In this document: piece by piece, positions 63,580 to 64,000 of the stretch
Position numbering within the stretch: the first letter of the stretch is position 1
Layout: each line of letters begins with the position of its first letter
Source: Chrysomallon squamiferum
Lineage: Eukaryota; Mollusca; Gastropoda; Neomphalida; Peltospiridae
DNA: 64,000 bases
Reading direction: 5' to 3'
Assembly: GCA_012295275.1 (NCBI GenBank)
Contig: CM022671.1
Coordinates: 30,643,750-30,707,749, forward strand
Program-made: the position numbers and the translations under genes
Notes under the pieces: generated by a model
The model's database searches: none
What the model saw: the letters and a program-made list of their open reading frames with translations, nothing else
Told to the model about the DNA's origin: nothing

Positions 63580-63930
63580 AAAAGCGGATATGAAAAAATA
63601 TAGTAAAACAGTGAAAGATAGAAAGAAGAAAAAGACACTGATGCTGATAGAAAGAGAAGAATGCAGACAGAAAAACAGATGAGAGAAAGAAAGAAGTTAT
63701 TTGTTTGTAATTTGTATAGACTACCATGTCAATCTCACAAAATGTTTTTTTTTAAAAACTAATCAATATTTAAAATGTCGTGTTACCTGCAGAGTCTCTT
63801 GAAGAGATCGTGGTACGTTTCAGTGCCGTACTTGATGCCTCTCAGGAGACCCAGAGGAGACTCAGGATTCACCGACTCCTCCACGTCCAGCTTGTTCAAA
63901 TCTGTCCATGTGACCCAACGAAAAATGCTC
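60448..63930 (-). CDS. Hillarin/kyphoscoliosis-peptidase-like protein, 3' part (continues past the right edge)
   Basis: Exons 63930-63787 and 61840-60448 join in phase 2 (CTCTGCAG|GTAACA to TTCTTCAG|T); the gene's 5' exons lie beyond the window. The upstream exon reads IFRWVTWTDLNKLDVEESVN then LGLLRGIKYGTETYHDLFKR. The large exon continues YAGLYCEVIQGYSKGAGYKP, then TWTAVSIDGSWCFVNCNWGA and YFITDPEEHIYQHFPDDPAW. These are hallmarks of the hillarin/KY transglutaminase-like family, cytoskeleton-linked proteins of muscle, cytokinesis or septate structures. About 300 residues of Ig-like C-terminal domains follow to the stop at 60448. At the three triad positions of active transglutaminase-like folds I read Thr/Glu for Cys, Asn-Thr for His (NTWTAV) and Asn for Asp (FVNCNW), so it is probably non-catalytic. 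Confidence 0.85.
61841..63786 (-). other. Intron of the hillarin-like gene
   Basis: A 1.95-kb phase-2 intron. It contains ATGT-rich sequence (61890-62020), a stretch of higher G+C (~62080-62470) without a recognisable exon, and two GA arrays (63271-63298 and ~63491-63577). Confidence 0.7.
63491..63578. repeat. (GA)n microsatellite
   Basis: Perfect GA dinucleotide run of about 85 bases, inside the intron of the hillarin-like gene. Confidence 0.95.
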
Positions 63931-64000
63931 CTGCAATACAGTACAGTCAGATTAGAAAACGATGTCACAGTTTAAGCGCAGTGTAAAGCAAGACTGACTG
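63931..64000 (-). other. Right edge: intron upstream of the first visible hillarin-like exon
   Basis: A pyrimidine-ended acceptor (TGTATTGCAG on the minus strand) closes at 63931-63932. The remaining bases are intronic and the gene continues outside the window. Confidence 0.6.

Noticed and set aside
1-64000. CRISPR arrays, operons, ribosome binding sites, prophage
   Set aside because: The window is a spliced eukaryotic genome; its short tandem repeats are microsatellites and lack unique spacers.

Overview
This is a eukaryotic, AT-rich window from an animal genome. The evidence is spliced genes with GT-AG introns, very dense microsatellites and poly-A/T tracts, degenerate tRNA-derived SINE-like pieces, and metazoan families. 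I think the source is a lophotrochozoan, most likely a mollusc. That is inference: it rests on the four-domain carboxypeptidase D, a hillarin-like gene and the repeat style, not on a species match.

Layout from left to right. (1) 674-8631, minus: a complete four-exon gene for a 919-residue protein. It has an N-terminal death domain of the MyD88/IRAK type and a long disordered tail full of candidate phosphotyrosine docking sites (two YxxM, one YxN, a thrice-repeated DGY box, a PxxP site and an RSxSxP site). (2) 10673-10997, plus: two short exons that splice in phase and end in a stop codon; no family recognised. (3) 13083-20415, minus: nine exons of a secreted or extracellular protein made of about nine fibronectin-III-like repeats with D-x-TPP linkers. 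It is truncated at its N-terminal end, carries a one-base frameshift, and appears to lack one linking exon. (4) 20530-23508, plus: the last four exons of a type I membrane protein with Ig/cadherin-like ectodomain repeats, one transmembrane helix and a short tail. Genes 3 and 4 face each other head-to-head, both cut mid-protein, only 114 bp apart. (5) 30101-55830, minus: a 26-exon carboxypeptidase D of about 1,679 residues with four carboxypeptidase/transthyretin-like units (two intact, two with lost catalytic residues), a transmembrane helix and an acidic tail. (6) 60448 to beyond 63930, minus: the 3' part of a hillarin/kyphoscoliosis-peptidase-like gene whose transglutaminase-like triad looks lost.

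The genes are not an operon and share no single pathway. CPD would act in the trans-Golgi, trimming basic residues from prohormone and growth-factor precursors. The death-domain protein looks like an innate-immune or receptor-proximal adaptor. The hillarin-like gene is cytoskeletal by family. Exon borders were set by splice-site reading and codon-phase arithmetic. The CPD exon lengths sum to a multiple of three only after removing one extra base in exon 4, and one extra base is also needed in gene 3, which suggests residual long-read indels or real lesions.

The most unusual items are the death-domain/YxxM scaffold, the splice-donor-derived minisatellite inside CPD intron 14, the decayed copy of CPD exon 2 upstream of the gene, the extra inactive CPD domain, and the head-to-head truncated ectodomain genes.
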